Shown one piece after another: positions 44,828 to 56,973 of a DNA stretch of 64,000 nucleotides. Positions within the stretch are counted from its first letter, which is position 1. Each line of letters starts with the position of its first letter. A program made the translations under genes and the position numbers. This DNA comes from Amphibalanus amphitrite (Eukaryota; Arthropoda; Thecostraca; Balanomorpha; Balanidae). The stretch spans positions 837,001-901,000 of the forward strand of contig NW_024881587.1 in assembly GCF_019059575.1 (NCBI RefSeq). Reading direction: 5' to 3'. The notes below the pieces were generated by a model that was given only the letters and a program-made list of their open reading frames with translations, searched no databases and had not been told where the DNA came from.

Positions 44828-46685
44828 CACACGCGATTTTGTTATGCATGTTCTCCCGACATGCTGATTGTTAATAACAACCACGAGAGAGTTGGTGAGG
44901 ATCCTTCAAATATTAAGTTACCATGAGTTCTCGTCTCCTTCGTGGCAATGCTGTCACATCGCTCAACCGGCATTCGGTTCCAACAACATGTCATGGACGC
45001 TTCTGATTCCGCTCAGAGTCTGCTCTAGTAGTCCAAGTGCATTGATTATGCGCCTCCAGCCATTGCTATCCACGAGGTCAAAACAGATTATCAACACAAT
45101 TACTATATAGGCTGAGTGCTCAGTGTCCGCCGAACATCGCTGTCTTCCACAGCATAATCGCGACCTTTGTCAGTTAAGTTGCCTGGCAACTTTTCTTTGT
45201 TGGTCGTGCTCTGTGTTCACCGTACGTGATTACGGACAAATTATTTAAAGAAATAATTTAAAGTTCTTCCAAGGGCGTGCGAAATTGGACAATCGACCGC
45301 AGCCTTGAGGCCCAAGTGGCCACTCTGTTGGGGTGAGGGCGGTACTGGGGCTTCTGTGGCGGATCATGACCGGCCTCTCTGACCTTGCCGTGGTCGGGTC
45401 ACACTCCCGTTACCCGCCGCCCCGCCCTCACCCGCCGGGGGCCGCCGGCCGGCCGACGACCAACTCGCTAACAGCACACGTGTCCGCTGGCAGCGGTCCA
45501 ATTTCTCCGAGGGCGCCGCGGGCGGGAGGCGTGGCCACCGCGGACGCCCCGCCCCGCCCCGTCCCGCGGGCAGAACCAAGCCGCTCAGAACGGTTTCACT
45601 TGGGATCTGGGGCCGATTCGAGATGGCGCACTAGGAAGCTAGTAGGACTAGGCGACCAAGTGACACTTGAATGTAGTGACACTAAGCGGTATTTTACACC
45701 AATCGGCTAGTGGCTCAGCGCGAACCGAAATCGCATAGTGACGCTTGAAATCAAGTGTCACTAGGGCCTTAGTGCGCCAACGCGAATCGGTCCCTGACGA
45801 GCCATCCGCGCGGGCCCCGCTCAGACCAGGCCGCTCTGAAACGTGCTATCTGCCGCAAAAGCCGCGTTTCGGGGCTCCGACTGCCATGAGTTGGCTCCTG
45901 CGGCGCTCGGTACGATTGTCATATGTCGCGTAAGACTTCTCGGAATGTCGGATCGTTCATGTGACATATGATGGCCCTCCATGCTGCGTGGTCGTCACTT
46001 CAAAGTGCATATGGGTGGTGGAGGCCGCCCTTGACATTTAATAGAAGCGATATTATTGGATGACTCTCGCATATAAGACGTCCCGACACGTTGCCAGACT
46101 GGCACGGAGAGCTAAGAGCAGCTGCAGCAAGTCGAGTTAGACAGCCAATCTATAGTAAGCATCAATGTGAAAATGAATGAATGTGTTGATGGGGACCTAG
46201 GTATCTTGGGAAGAAAGAACATTTGCGCCATGCGTTTTTTTATTTTAAATCGCTGATCGTTTGAGCTCTATGTAATAAAATTTGTTCTAAATATGTTAAT
46301 TAATTGCTTTTTTGTATTAAAATTAAAGATAAGAGTAAATTAATAAGTTGCGAAATAAAAGCAATTGACTTTTGCTTTAAGGATTCAGCATTTTTTATTT
46401 TTTGAAAATTTTGGATTGGTCGTCACTTTGTTAGGCATTGCCGTTTTTCATATAGATCGCGTCAATAATGCTCGATTTGTTGTTTACCTTACCAAAAGTA
46501 CATATGTCAATGTAGGTTGCTAGGAAATTGAAACGTGTCTAGTGCCCACTGATAACGACTACAGTTGATTTTTTTGTTATATCAAAGTCCTTTACGACGT
46601 TCGATATTTATAGAAGGCTCACAAGTTCGCGTGAGGACATGAGGATGGACACCTCTTGAACCTCTTTAACCATCTGTTTTGTCGT
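44828..46685. other. Non-coding; GC-rich at 45400-45600
   Basis: No gene is supported. An inverted-repeat structure at 45609-45794 is listed separately. 46200-46560 is AT-rich. Confidence 0.4.
45609..45794. repeat. Inverted-repeat element, 27-base arms
   Basis: The left arm GGGCCGATTCGAGATGGCGC and right arm (inverted) GGGACCGATTCGCGTTGGCG continue into CACTARG. Inside, CTAGTG/CACTAG and AAGTGTCACT words recur in both orientations (45625-45770). It looks like a MITE, but no target duplication was found. Confidence 0.6.
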
Positions 46686-46693
46686 CGCTTGTA

Positions 46694-47046
46694 CAGTGGC
46701 GCGGGCACCGGGGGGGGGGGGGCTAGCGGGGGCTGAGTCCCTCCAGCTTTTCGGCTGGGGGGGGGGGAGGCTCGTAATGTATTTGAGCCCCCCCCAGCTG
46801 GGGGGGGCTCGATCCCCCCCCAGCTGGAGGAATCGAAATCGGAATCAGCTGAGACGGAATACCTCACTTTTTTTGCCTATATTTTCGTTTTTTTTTTTCG
46901 TTGAAAAGGCCAAGGTCTGAAAAATAAGTGGCCTAAAACCGCGGTGAGAAAACTAGATTTGGGGGTACCCTAGGTTGATCTCTATTATGGCTCAGCCCCT
47001 GCCACCCCCCCCCCCCCCAAGTCTGGAAGAAATTCCCGCGCCACTG
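46694..47046. mobile_element. hAT MITE
   Basis: The terminal inverted repeat is CAGTGGCGCGGG at the left and CCCGCGCCACTG at the right, perfect over 12 bases. The 8-bp duplication CGCTTGTA (46686-46693) against CGTTTGTA (47047-47054) has one mismatch. At 353 bp it is non-coding. Several G and C runs form internal hairpins (46710-46816), with CCCCCCCAGCTGGGGGGGG-type palindromes. Confidence 0.85.
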
Positions 47047-47054
47047 CGTTTGTA

Positions 47055-49500
47055 TCGCAACACACGATACTTATGGATATTCTGGGTTGAATTCTTTCAC
47101 TGCACCTGACAGTGCAGGAATAGCCATAAATACACCTGCACCGAACGATGCGAGCTGGAAAACCTACGAGTCCGCAAGATCGGAGCTGGTTTTCAGCATG
47201 TCCAATGTCCATCGCACTAGCTGCCACGCCACAGAGGCCGCCGCATATTTATGGTCGGTTGCGTGCGCTCTGTTGTGCATGGGACTGGGCCAGTTTCGCC
47301 GTAATGCCGTGAGTGGTGCATTCCTGCAGCTCGGGGCAGCGACGGAGGCGCGGCGCCGGCCCGGCTATCGGGGCCATCAGTGGGCAGCTGCGGCGCCGCT
47401 GCTGTTGCCCCTCCCCCCCCCCTCCCCCTGCTCAGACGGCCGGCATCGTTAGCTATCGATTAGCCGGCTGCATGTCTGTCTGTCAGAACCTGCACCCCGG
47501 GGCCGGGCACCGAGCCATGTGCGGCGGCACTCGAACCAGGAACCGGTCTTGGCGCGCCACAAAAACCGCCTGGGCTGCGGCGCGGGGCTTTCCACCCGGG
47601 CGGCGAACAGGTGGGACCAGTTCTCGCCGGCCGCCCGCGGGCTCGGCCGCCGGCGGGGACAGCCTGGGCTGACGGCACACCGTCTTATCGACACGAGACT
47701 CATTATCAGGCCCGATCCAGGTGGTGAGACGAGACATGATGGCATTAATGTCGAAAGTAAACCTTTCCCGACATTATAGTCTGTTTTGTTGTCCAATTTG
47801 AAGGTAGGGGCTTGATCATAGGTCTAAAACCGCCAGCTGGCATGATTGAGGAAGGATGTTTAATTTAGTTCATTTAATAGTTGATAGTTTTCAACGACCA
47901 ACAAGGTTAACTTAAACTGTCTACGCGGGAATTTTGTTAGCCCGTGCCCCGTTGCGGGGGCGGCAAATTTGGCGCCTCTCGTATTTCTGCAATATCTTAT
48001 TGAATTAGAAAAGCTGTGCTTTCCTATTTTTGCTGCATGAAACTTTGAGTAGGTACCCTTTTATGCATCAATTGCACTTTTCTCTGAAAATTGTAACACA
48101 ATCCGTTTATAAGTTGTTTTTACCTTATGCCGTTTTATTGACGTCAATTCACGCAATTTTTGGTCTAAAAACTCCAAAACATTGGAGCTTCTAAAATCTT
48201 AAGTCTTAATGGAAACAAAGCACTCCTAGCAAATAGTTTGTAAATGATATTGTACATAAGTTCATTGAATGGCTATCTCGACCTCCTGAAAATTTTGGTT
48301 TTGACCCAGCTTCTTTCAAAAACCTGGCCTTGACTGAAGCAATTAAGCATAACGTGCACTTATTTTTGCCCCCAAACATCGAAAGCATGTAAGAAACGTG
48401 AATCCTGAGCATATTCAGTCCAACTTTTTTATTGATTGTTTCGGATCTTTTGGACAAGCTGACGTTTCGATAACGTCAGGCAAACACATTTTTCAAAAAT
48501 GAAAATACATATATGCAGTACGCTTAACGTAACTGCAGCAAGCGATTTTTCTATGTTTAACACTTGCCTTACTTTTGCGATTTACGTACCATCCCGTTGG
48601 TGATACTTAATGATTAGCAAAAAGGCCTAGGGAAATTATTAATTAGCGTTTCATGACGCCATGTGGCACGACTGCCAATTAATGTTGTATCGTTCGTCTC
48701 CAGAATTTTATTACATTTTTAGGTTTATGTCATCGCAAAAAAAACTATGTCTTTTAATTGTATACTTCTAAAAATAATGATTTACCTTTTTCGGTTGTAT
48801 ATCATCGTTCTGAATTAGGATAAGCAGTGGTAGGTAATATCCGCGAGTAGGTAGAACAAAGACGTTTAAAAGATTTTTCTACCTACGAGCGGTTTAATAA
48901 TTTTTATCCCGTACCGCCGATATGTTTCGGACGCTTAAAGGTAAAAAATACATTTTATATACATAATATAACATAATTCAGACTAGACGAAATGTCTACT
49001 AGACGTTTACAGTTTGTGAATCGTCTGTTTAACAAATCAGTTAAACGACATCTGATAATTTTCTTTCTTTGCACGTGAAGCAATAGTAAACACTGTCTAT
49101 AACGGTGCGGGATAATGCACTTGTAGGTACTTACCTCACTGCATTTTATCTTTTGCATACTCGCGATTTCGTCTACCATGAATCGTTTTTCTTTCCCAAA
49201 TTCCACGTGGCACGTCACGTTCACTTTATCTTGCCATATACCTATACCTACATAGATTTGTGAATTAAAATCATTTAAACTGCTCACCAGACACGAACAC
49301 GTCTTGTTGGTCATTGTTGCTCTGCTTAGTCTGTGCGCCTCAGAATCACAAACAATGATTGTCTTGTATAGTTATACAATTTACCATAAGCAATTTACTT
49401 TTGATTTAAACTAGTCGTTGCAAATGAAGAAAGTATAAAGAAGAAAAAGCGATGCAAAGTAAAGACCGCAGAACAAAAACAGCGGATAAGCTTCATTTTC
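47055..49500. other. Non-coding; GC-rich at 47290-47680, then AT-rich
   Basis: 47290-47680 is a GC-rich island with overlapping open frames and no domain. 47800-49500 is AT-rich and blank apart from a short palindrome, CTGACGTT..AACGTCAG, at about 48459-48479. Confidence 0.4.
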
Positions 49501-49509
49501 CAGTAATTT

Positions 49510-50070
49510 ATCAAATTAGACGGAAACCGAAGCGACGCCGCTCGTTCGACTCAGGTTCTGATGCAACCGGCTGCTGATTGGAATAGGTGGCTGCTGGGTA
49601 GTGGGTAATCTCCCGACCGGCGACTGCGGAGCTGGAAAAACTGCCGGCAGCGGCTCGGTCGTCCCGTCCCGCCGGACACCGCCTTCGACCGTCGGAGCGG
49701 CGACGGCGGCCGGCACGTGGCGCAGTTGGTCGGCTGGTCGGCGGGGCCCCGACCGCGCCGGGGCCCCGCGGCGTCCCGGGCCCCGGCAGCGCGCGGGGCC
49801 CGGCCGGCGCCGCCGCGCTGCAGCCGATCAATAGGCCGGCGCGGCGTGACGTCACTGTGCCCGCGGCGGCCGACCGCGTCTCCCGACATTCCGTGCCGCG
49901 TCCCGCCCGGCGGCGGCTGAACTTGGTACCAAAAACACGGCGCCGCCAGCGCGGTCACGCCACGCGGCGCCATGGCGGCCGCTGACGTGGCGCCGCGCGG
50001 CCGGCCCAAGAAGGCGCCCGCGCTAACGGACGCCCTCCTCGGCGCCGCGCTGCCCTGAGGACCGGCCACC
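49510..50070. other. GC-rich, CpG-rich island
   Basis: Very GC-rich sequence with long open frames in several phases, which are not reliable as genes. It contains the small ORF at 49972-50058. A promoter or first-exon role is plausible. Confidence 0.4.
49972..50058 (+). CDS. Small ORF with AT-hook-like motif
   Basis: A 28-codon ORF starts with an ideal initiation context (GCGCCATGG) and stops at TGA 50056-50058. The peptide begins MAAADVAPRGRPKKAPAL. PRGRPKK contains the R-G-R-P core of AT-hook DNA-binding motifs. It is short and lies in a GC-rich island, where such basic/alanine-rich frames arise by chance. It could be a real microprotein, the start of a first exon with an unseen splice site, or noise. 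Confidence 0.3.
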   Translation: MAAADVAPRGRPKKAPALTDALLGAALP

Positions 50071-50209
50071 TTTGGAATATCTGTGCCCAGGATCTGTCCG
50101 TCTTTGGTTGGTTCTATCCTTTGTGTATCTAGTCACGTTGCAATTTCTTTAGCCTTTCTTGTTTTCATTTGGTCAAGGATTCTGACATAAATTATGCATG
50201 TATCCGAGT

Positions 50210-50470
50210 AATGGATCTATGGCTATGATCTCAGTGGATCCCTAAAAGATCCCTGAAACATAACTTTGTGAGAAGTGCTCCTCGAGGATTTCGGTGTCGA
50301 CAAAAAAAATGAAGTTTCGATGAGCTCACTGGATCTCTAAACAACAAATACCTAGGTTTATGATCCCAGTGGATCTTTCTACGAATAAGAAAGCTGGATA
50401 CACGATCCAATGGGATCTAAGATCAAGATCCCTGGATCATATCCCAGATCCATCTTTCGGATCCATGCAC
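50210..50470. repeat. GGATC/GATCC-iterated segment
   Basis: More than ten GATC-centred words (GGATCT, GGATCC, AGATCC) occur within about 260 bases of otherwise AT-rich DNA, in both orientations. No terminal repeat or duplication was found. The density recalls the iterated motifs inside the hAT MITEs at 24685 and 30643. Confidence 0.55.
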
Positions 50471-50479
50471 ACGTCTGAT

Positions 50480-51148
50480 CAAGAGCATATTCAAAATTCA
50501 AATATTGCCGGAGTTTCATCTTCAATCATATGGTTAAACTTTAATGAATCTAAGAATATTTCATTTGAAGGAAATTGCATTCTGTAGGTGTATCACTTAT
50601 TTTGAAGCTTTCTTAAATGTTTTTTTTTTGTTCAATAGGTTTGCCTGATGACAAAAAAAAAAAACGGAAGTTAATCGCGGAATATTCAACACCCTATTGC
50701 TCTTTTTGCGTCGCTAGATTTATTGTGGAGCATTTAGTTTTTATTAAAATCGAATTGTTCCTTGAGCTTAAAAACTCGAATACTCAGGCAGCTTTTGCCA
50801 AATTGTCAGGGAACTCAGATTTGTTTTTCAATAGAAAAACACAATTCTAAAGAATAGTGTTTTAACTATTGACAACAAACCTTCGGTTATGATCCGAAAG
50901 CTCGTCAAAAATTTTAGACCGCGTAAGGCAACAAGTGAAATTCTAAAGTCATCGGATGAGGCGATGCTTTCTTTCTATTTGAAAAAAAAATATCATAGCG
51001 CGGTCAACGAGAAGTATTATATTCTCCGGAAAAAAATCAGGTATAGAGCATGTCATCGTTAAATACAGACTATAGTACCTAGACGTAACTTGCTGAAGAG
51101 TTATGCCCTAGGAGACCTTATAAAAAAGATCGATAAAATAGAAGTTAT
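50480..51148. other. AT-rich, non-coding
   Basis: Includes the 50820-50885 repeat shared with 26055-26115, with common phrases CAATAGAAAAACACAAT and TTAACTATTGAC. Nothing else is recognised. Confidence 0.4.
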
Positions 51149-51360
51149 TATAGTCTGGCTGTGGCAAACCTAAGAAAGAATGGATTTAAAGTACTGCGGT
51201 CATTGATGCATGTGCATTTATAGGTTGTGAGAGCATATTTTATTTTCTCTCACAACTTTTCACGCAACTTTCTCCAAGTGATACATTTCAAGTGCTTAAA
51301 ATACATACAAAGTGATTCAGGTGCTTTAATTCCGTTCTTTCTTAGGTTTACCAGACTATA
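51149..51360. mobile_element. Tc1/mariner-like MITE
   Basis: TA-bounded. The left end is TATAGTCTGG..CAAACCTAAGAAAGAA and the right end, inverted, is TATAGTCTGGTAAACCTAAG. The arms match except for a short insertion (CTGTG) in the left arm. About 210 bp, non-coding. TA at both junctions fits Tc1/mariner insertion. Confidence 0.75.
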
Positions 51361-51420
51361 GTTAAGTATACGCAAATGTTTGATAAGCATTATGAGACCT
51401 TAACTAAAAGTTATAAAAAT

Positions 51421-52068
51421 GTTCGTTTTTTTAAGTTCGACTCTCACTGTAATCGTCTCTTTGAACACAGCACGAGAATTGCTAGCTGAATTACTGATAA
51501 AACTGGCTGGGGCACACTGATTTCACAGGCGATTAATTGTACTCAATTTTTTTTCTTCCTGCCTCTTATTTTCCAGACTCTTAGCTCGCATTTGCTTTTA
51601 CATACAACCCCACAGGAAAAGACGTCTTGACAGAAATTATAGCTGAACAGAGGCCTCTTGCACCAAACTACCTAGCTAGGTAAAATCGAAAAACCGGTTT
51701 CAGAATAAGCTAATCTAAAGGTGGTAAATTTGTTTGCAATAGCCCAATACATAATCCTACATGTGCTTGCTTAATTTTGCACGCAAATTGTTACATTTGA
51801 GACTTGGACTAGGTATACGATGCAAAATAATCCAAGCATTGGTGCAAGAGGATTTTGGTGCAAGAGGCCTCTGATCAATAGATCGCACGGCGTTTAACAG
51901 AACAGTATATTAGGTATATCGGTGTTAAAAACTTATTTGGAAAATATTATTCATGTCTCCAGTACAATGTGCGCTAACCAGTTTTCTAAGTAATTCAGCT
52001 AGCAATTCTCGTGCTATGTTCAAAAAGATGTTTACAGTGAGGGTCGAACTTAGAAAAAAAAAACGAAC
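51421..52068. mobile_element. Long-TIR element, interrupted by a second MITE
   Basis: Arms at 51421-51530 and 51950-52068 are inverted copies over more than 100 bases, starting GTTCGTTTTTTT and continuing through GCACGAGAATTGCTAGCTGA, which is identical in both. The interior contains a separate inverted-repeat element at 51648-51873. No target duplication was established. Confidence 0.75.
51648..51873. mobile_element. Nested MITE with AGGCCTCTTGCACCAA ends
   Basis: It begins CAGAGGCCTCTTGCACCAAA and ends TTTTGGTGCAAGAGGCCTCT(G), giving perfect terminal complementarity over about 19 bases, with an extra TGCAAGAGG copy just inside the right end. At 226 bp it is non-coding. It sits inside the loop of the element at 51421-52068, so it inserted later. 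The superfamily is not determined. Confidence 0.75.
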
Positions 52069-53840
52069 TATAGCTACTATAGACCTGAAATATAGTTTCT
52101 TTATAATAGACGAAAAATAAACGCTTTAATATGTTTATTAGTACACGGTTGATGTATTTTGTCATGCGTTGTGAACGCTGCATCCTTAAAAGAATTAGGA
52201 GTAGCTCTGTTTTAGACAAATATTTTTTTTTGCGACACTTTAATAATGCATACTGCATAGCATACAAACATTAAACACCAACAGACAAAAAAGGAAACTC
52301 AATAACACCACAACATTTTTAAGGCTGTGGCGGTACGAAATAAAGCGTCTAAATTAAACCACTCGTTGGTAAAAGATAATCTCAAAAATGTCGAATTGCT
52401 ACGCAGGACAATATAAGTAGCAATGTCACAGCTACTTGCTCGCTACAATGCCATCACAGCTACAGCTACAATGCCATCGAATTGCTCAATGCTAAATACT
52501 CAATGTTTTAATATGCATGTGTTTAACGCTCTTGCCCAGGCCTACACATTGACACAGATAACTCATCCTTCATCTAGAATAAGAATAGCTGCTAACAAAA
52601 ATTAAGTTATTCAAACAATTCAAAACTAAGTGTGCAAACGTGCAACCCAATCGTCACAAACCAATCGCGCTTGTTCTTGATAGTCAGTTCGTGAATCAGT
52701 GATTTAGTAGTGGTAGTGACTGAGTCGGGAGTCCATTTAACATTACCCAATGTGACAAGGACTGCTCGCTAATAAATAGCATTAGCTTAAGGTATTTTAG
52801 AATGCTGTTATCTCTTTTGAGTGATTATTTATCATAACTTCCATGAATGGTGAATAAAACCCAAATATCTACCTCAAAATCATTTGGCTTTAATAACAAG
52901 CGAAAATGCTCGTTATGGGAACACTAGGTATGTCTTAGGAACCGTAAGTTTTTTTTTTAACAATAGTAAATTTTGTTTCATTTCTTGATAATATAATCAT
53001 AAATAAGCATCATCATGTATTTAGCACCCACGTTCCGTGCCCAACCGCAATTTAGCCTCACTCATCGTTTCAGAAGCCAAGGACGTTAGTTGCCAGTTGA
53101 ATCATTGATTTATACAAAAAGCTTGGTTATAGTTGTCTTTGGATTTTTCATCATATTTACGGAACTCATTCACGAAAATCCAGCATTTGGCATTTCCCAA
53201 GCTTGATGGAGCCCGCCTGAACAGCGCCACGTCCCTGCGCGCCGCGCGGCCCGGCCGCCCGCGTGTTCAATACAGTGCAGTGCCTTCTGCGCCAGAGCTG
53301 AGGAACCGACCCACACTGGGTTTTGTAATGGCTGCCAGGGATATGCGGGGTCGTCGCGTGAGCCCGCAGCCGTTTCATCTGGGTTTACTTCGCAGCGGGC
53401 GGACGTGCTGGACTGAGTGGAGGGACGTTCGCTGGATTATTGTGGTGTTTTTCTGTGCAGTGAGTAAGAAGGTGAATTAGTTCGATAGATAGTGTCATTG
53501 CCTGTATGAAACATAGTCAAATTCTGTTCTGGTGGTCGGTAAGCGTCAATGGCGTCGGCCTTTTCTGATTAGTTGTGTGGTACCGTTGGAGTGGACGAAA
53601 CAAACAGCCGTAAGTTCAAGTTGATAAGGATTTCAAATTTCTACATCTCGCCATGCTTTTCTGAAATCGGTGAGCCTGGTTGATCCATGATGTTTTTTTT
53701 AAATTAATATCTGATCCTTTGGTCGTATTTCTTACGGAAATTATTCTCTCGCTTTGTGATGCCAAGTATTTGATACACTTATCCAGGTCATGCTTGCTTC
53801 ACAATTTTCGTAAATACTTTTTCTTTGGAGGCTTTGACGT
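52069..53840. other. Non-coding, AT-rich with a small GC-rich patch at 53210-53420
   Basis: No gene or element is supported. 52420-52500 has a local repeat of ATGCCATC..CAGCTAC words. Confidence 0.4.
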
Positions 53841-53848
53841 GTTTTTTT

Positions 53849-54629
53849 GGGGGACCATCAAAGCGTCCAAAACCGCAGCATCCAAAGTACGCAACATCCA
53901 AAACCGCAGCGTCCAAAGTACGCAACGTCCAAAATACGTCCAAAATCGGGTATATAGGGAGCATTCACAACGTCCAAAACCAAAACATCCAAAACCGCAA
54001 CATCCAAAACGTATCATCCAAGGACGCATCATCCAAAGTACGCAACATCCAAAATACGCAACATCCAAAGTACGCAACATCCAAAGTACGCAACATCCAA
54101 AACCGTTTGGTTAGGTTAGGTTAGGCTAGGTTAGGTTAGGTTAGGTTTGGTTAGGTTTCCTTATCCCCGGTAGGCATAAATCAGTAGGTTAGGTTAGGTT
54201 AGGTTAGGTTAGGTTAGGTTAGGTTAGGTTTCCTTATCCCCGGTAGGCAAAAATCAGTAGGTTAGGTTAGGTTAGGTTAGGTTAGGTTAGGTTAGGGATT
54301 GGCAAAAATCAGTAGGTTAGGTTAGGTTAGGTTAGGTTATGTTAGGTTAGGTTAGGTTGGTTTTGGATGCTGCGTGCCTTGGATGTCGTGGTCTTGGACG
54401 TTGTGGTTTTGGAGGTTACGTACTTTGGATGTTACGTCTTTGGATGTTGCGTTTTTTGGATGATACGTTTTTGGACGTTGCGGTTTTGGATGTTTCGGTT
54501 TTGGACTTTGTGAATGCCCCCTATGAACCCGATTTTGGACGTATTTTGGACGTTGCGTACTTTGGACGCTGCGGTTTTGGATGTTGCGTACTTTGGGTGC
54601 TGCGGTTTTGGACGCTTTGATACGGACCC
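53849..54629. mobile_element. Foldback element with (TTAGG)n core, copy 2
   Basis: A perfect 8-bp target duplication, GTTTTTTT, lies at 53841-53848 and 54630-54637. Termini and arms match copy 1 (36307-37020): GGGGGACCATCAAAGCG at the left, GGGTCCGTATCAAAGCG read inward from the right. The 15-16-base unit arms and the same orientation of the TTAGG core are also shared. Its 781-bp length differs from copy 1 mainly in TTAGG block lengths and in the number of arm units. Confidence 0.88.
54111..54358 (+). repeat. Interstitial (TTAGG)n blocks
   Basis: Exact TTAGG pentamer blocks are separated by the same spacers as in copy 1 (TATCCCCGGTAGGC near 54164 and 54236; a short GGGATTGGCAAAAATCAGTA near 54294). 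Confidence 0.95.
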
Positions 54630-54637
54630 GTTTTTTT

Positions 54638-55382
54638 CTTCTGAGACTCAGGCGATTCTTAGTTCACCAGCGAGACGTTCGGGAAATTTGTATTGCCTTA
54701 CGGTTTGTGGCGAGCAACCAAATATGCAAGTGAGACGAACTGTAAGTGTAAAATTTTCATGGGAGTCTTTTTATATAGGCCTGGTAGTGCCCGAGCCCTA
54801 CCAATAATTTTGGTATTATTACATATAGCCTACAATTATAACATAGCCTATGACAACGACGCTGTGTTGGTGTGGTAAGAATAGATTCGGTATCGCAATC
54901 CCGTAAATATTCATCGGAGCCCTTCCAATAAATTTCAGTGAAAACCAAAAAGCTTATAAACTTACCTGCTGTTCACAGTTCACACAATTTCTTAAGCAAC
55001 AGTCTGTTGAGAGTTGACTTGATTCACGTTACTACTGGGAAGTGGCTGCAGATCTGATCTCAAAGCAAACTGCAAACCGCTAATGTGTGCTGAAACGCCG
55101 CTTGATAGCGATACCTATTTGATATACCTATACCAAACACGCAGCACTAGGACAAGGACAAGGAAGACGATTTTTATGCATCCCACTGTCTGTAGGTGAT
55201 AGGTAGCTCCAGTTCATCAAGTGGTTCATTTTTATTAGCTTGTCTGCACTATACCAGACAATACTCGTAAATACCTACATTATAAAATGAGAATCGTACT
55301 GGAAGATGATTTTTTTTTCAAACCTCAGGCTATTTTTTGGCCTAGGGCTAATACCAAGACGCACTTATAGAGATCTTATACA
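54638..55382. other. Non-coding, AT-rich
   Basis: Nothing recognised. Confidence 0.4.
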
Positions 55383-56184
55383 TACAGGGTGATTTTTTTT
55401 AACTGTTAAAAAGTAAACGTCAATGGTGGTGCCTAAATCGAAAAATCGTGTGCAAAAAAGTAATGCACGTGATAGATAAATCTGGGACATTTTGCATGGT
55501 GTCATGATTTGTCCCTTTTAACCGAAGGCCTCGGACCCAATGGAGCCTGAAAATGTCCCACCAATCGGGCACGCATGGTCCACCGCCGTTCAGTAAGGAA
55601 CGACACAAAATGATGATTTTGAAGCATTGAGGCAGTTCGAAGCATACGATCATCAAGTAGATATCTCAGAAAGACGTTAAATAATGCACGAACAAGCTTA
55701 TAGTCATAAATAACCTTCAAACGGTCCATCTGGCGTATGTGCAGCCTCTGAAGAATCATTCTTCAGGGAGAAACAAAAACAGCGAATCAGACACCACCAG
55801 GGCCGCCAGTACCAAAATCCTCGACCTGCACTTTCAAGACTTCTAGTTTTTGGATCCAGGTATGGCAGATATAACAAGAAAACAGTGGAAATCTCTAGCA
55901 GAACTAAAATGGGTGATAGGAGCCTTTTCAGTCCGCCTAAAGGGTCTAGGAGTCCACGTTGCTGTTCAACACGTGCTCAGGCGGGCTGATTCGTGTCGGT
56001 GAGAGAGGGGGTAGCTTCAAGCACAAGTAAAATACACGATGGACGTTCCTTCACATCGTGTCTGCATGAAATCAAAATGTCCCAGAATGCTCGTCATGCT
56101 GGTATATAATTTTGCAATATATATTTGCATTTTAACGCCACTAAACCTCATTACTTTTTAACAAGTAAAAAAATCACCCTGTAT
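55383..56184. mobile_element. Tc1/mariner-like non-autonomous element
   Basis: The ends are TACAGGGTGATTTTTTTT..GTTAAAAAGTAA at the left and the inverted TACAGGGTGATTTTTTTACT at the right. TA at each junction fits a TA duplication. CAGGGTG-type ends are common in Tc1/mariner elements. The 802-bp interior has no transposase signature. Minus-strand open frames (55420-55759) are short and unrecognised. Confidence 0.75.
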
Positions 56185-56965
56185 ATATAAGAACCCTATG
56201 GAATGGAAGGACTGATAAATGGTCGGAACAAGGCCTCGAATACACACCTTCGACTTGAAGCCTATCTATTGCGTTTGAACCTTTTTGCTAGCCGATTCCC
56301 ACCCTTGCGCTTTTAACGTAATTTTGAAGTTTTGTAGTGTCAGGTCGGTTTTCCGAAAGGTGAAATTTTCTGTGAGACACTTAATATTGCGTCAGAAAAA
56401 GCTGTTGAAAGCACTCACAAGTCACACTGTGCGGCATGTTTTGTGAAAGCTCGCTTTTTCGACTCGTGTAATTGAATATATCGTTTTTTTTTCTTCAAAG
56501 GAGGTTAGCTACAAGTTCATTATCGAAGCTTCACATGAGTTTTGGCTTCAGCGTGTAGTCAATAATTTCTTGCCGGCCCAGCGTCCTACAATTAGATTTT
56601 GGTTGGGTGTGCCGAGCAAAAAAAAAAAAAGAAGATAAGAAAAAAGGAAGTAAATGCCTGTAATATTTCAAAAGCGGGTGTAACGTCATATTTAACGCCA
56701 ATTTATACTACAGGATTTTGTATCAAGATCTTGCCAGGATCTGAAGCTTTTGCACTAACTTTCAACTCATCTGTAACCTGGGCCTGGCTATCAGAATGGA
56801 CGAAGCATTTTTTGAAAGATGAATTGATATCACTTCTTATTTATTCCTTTTTAATGAGAAGATTTTCCCCATCAGGTGTGATTTTTTTTCAAATTCTGAA
56901 AGATATTGCACTGCTAAACGCTCAAATATTCTGTTGTAAATTGTGCTCGGTAAGTGCATGAATAT
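56185..56965. other. Non-coding, AT-rich
   Basis: An open frame of 120 codons at 56599-56961 lacks recognisable features. Nothing else is seen. Confidence 0.4.
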
Positions 56966-56973
56966 TGAATGTG

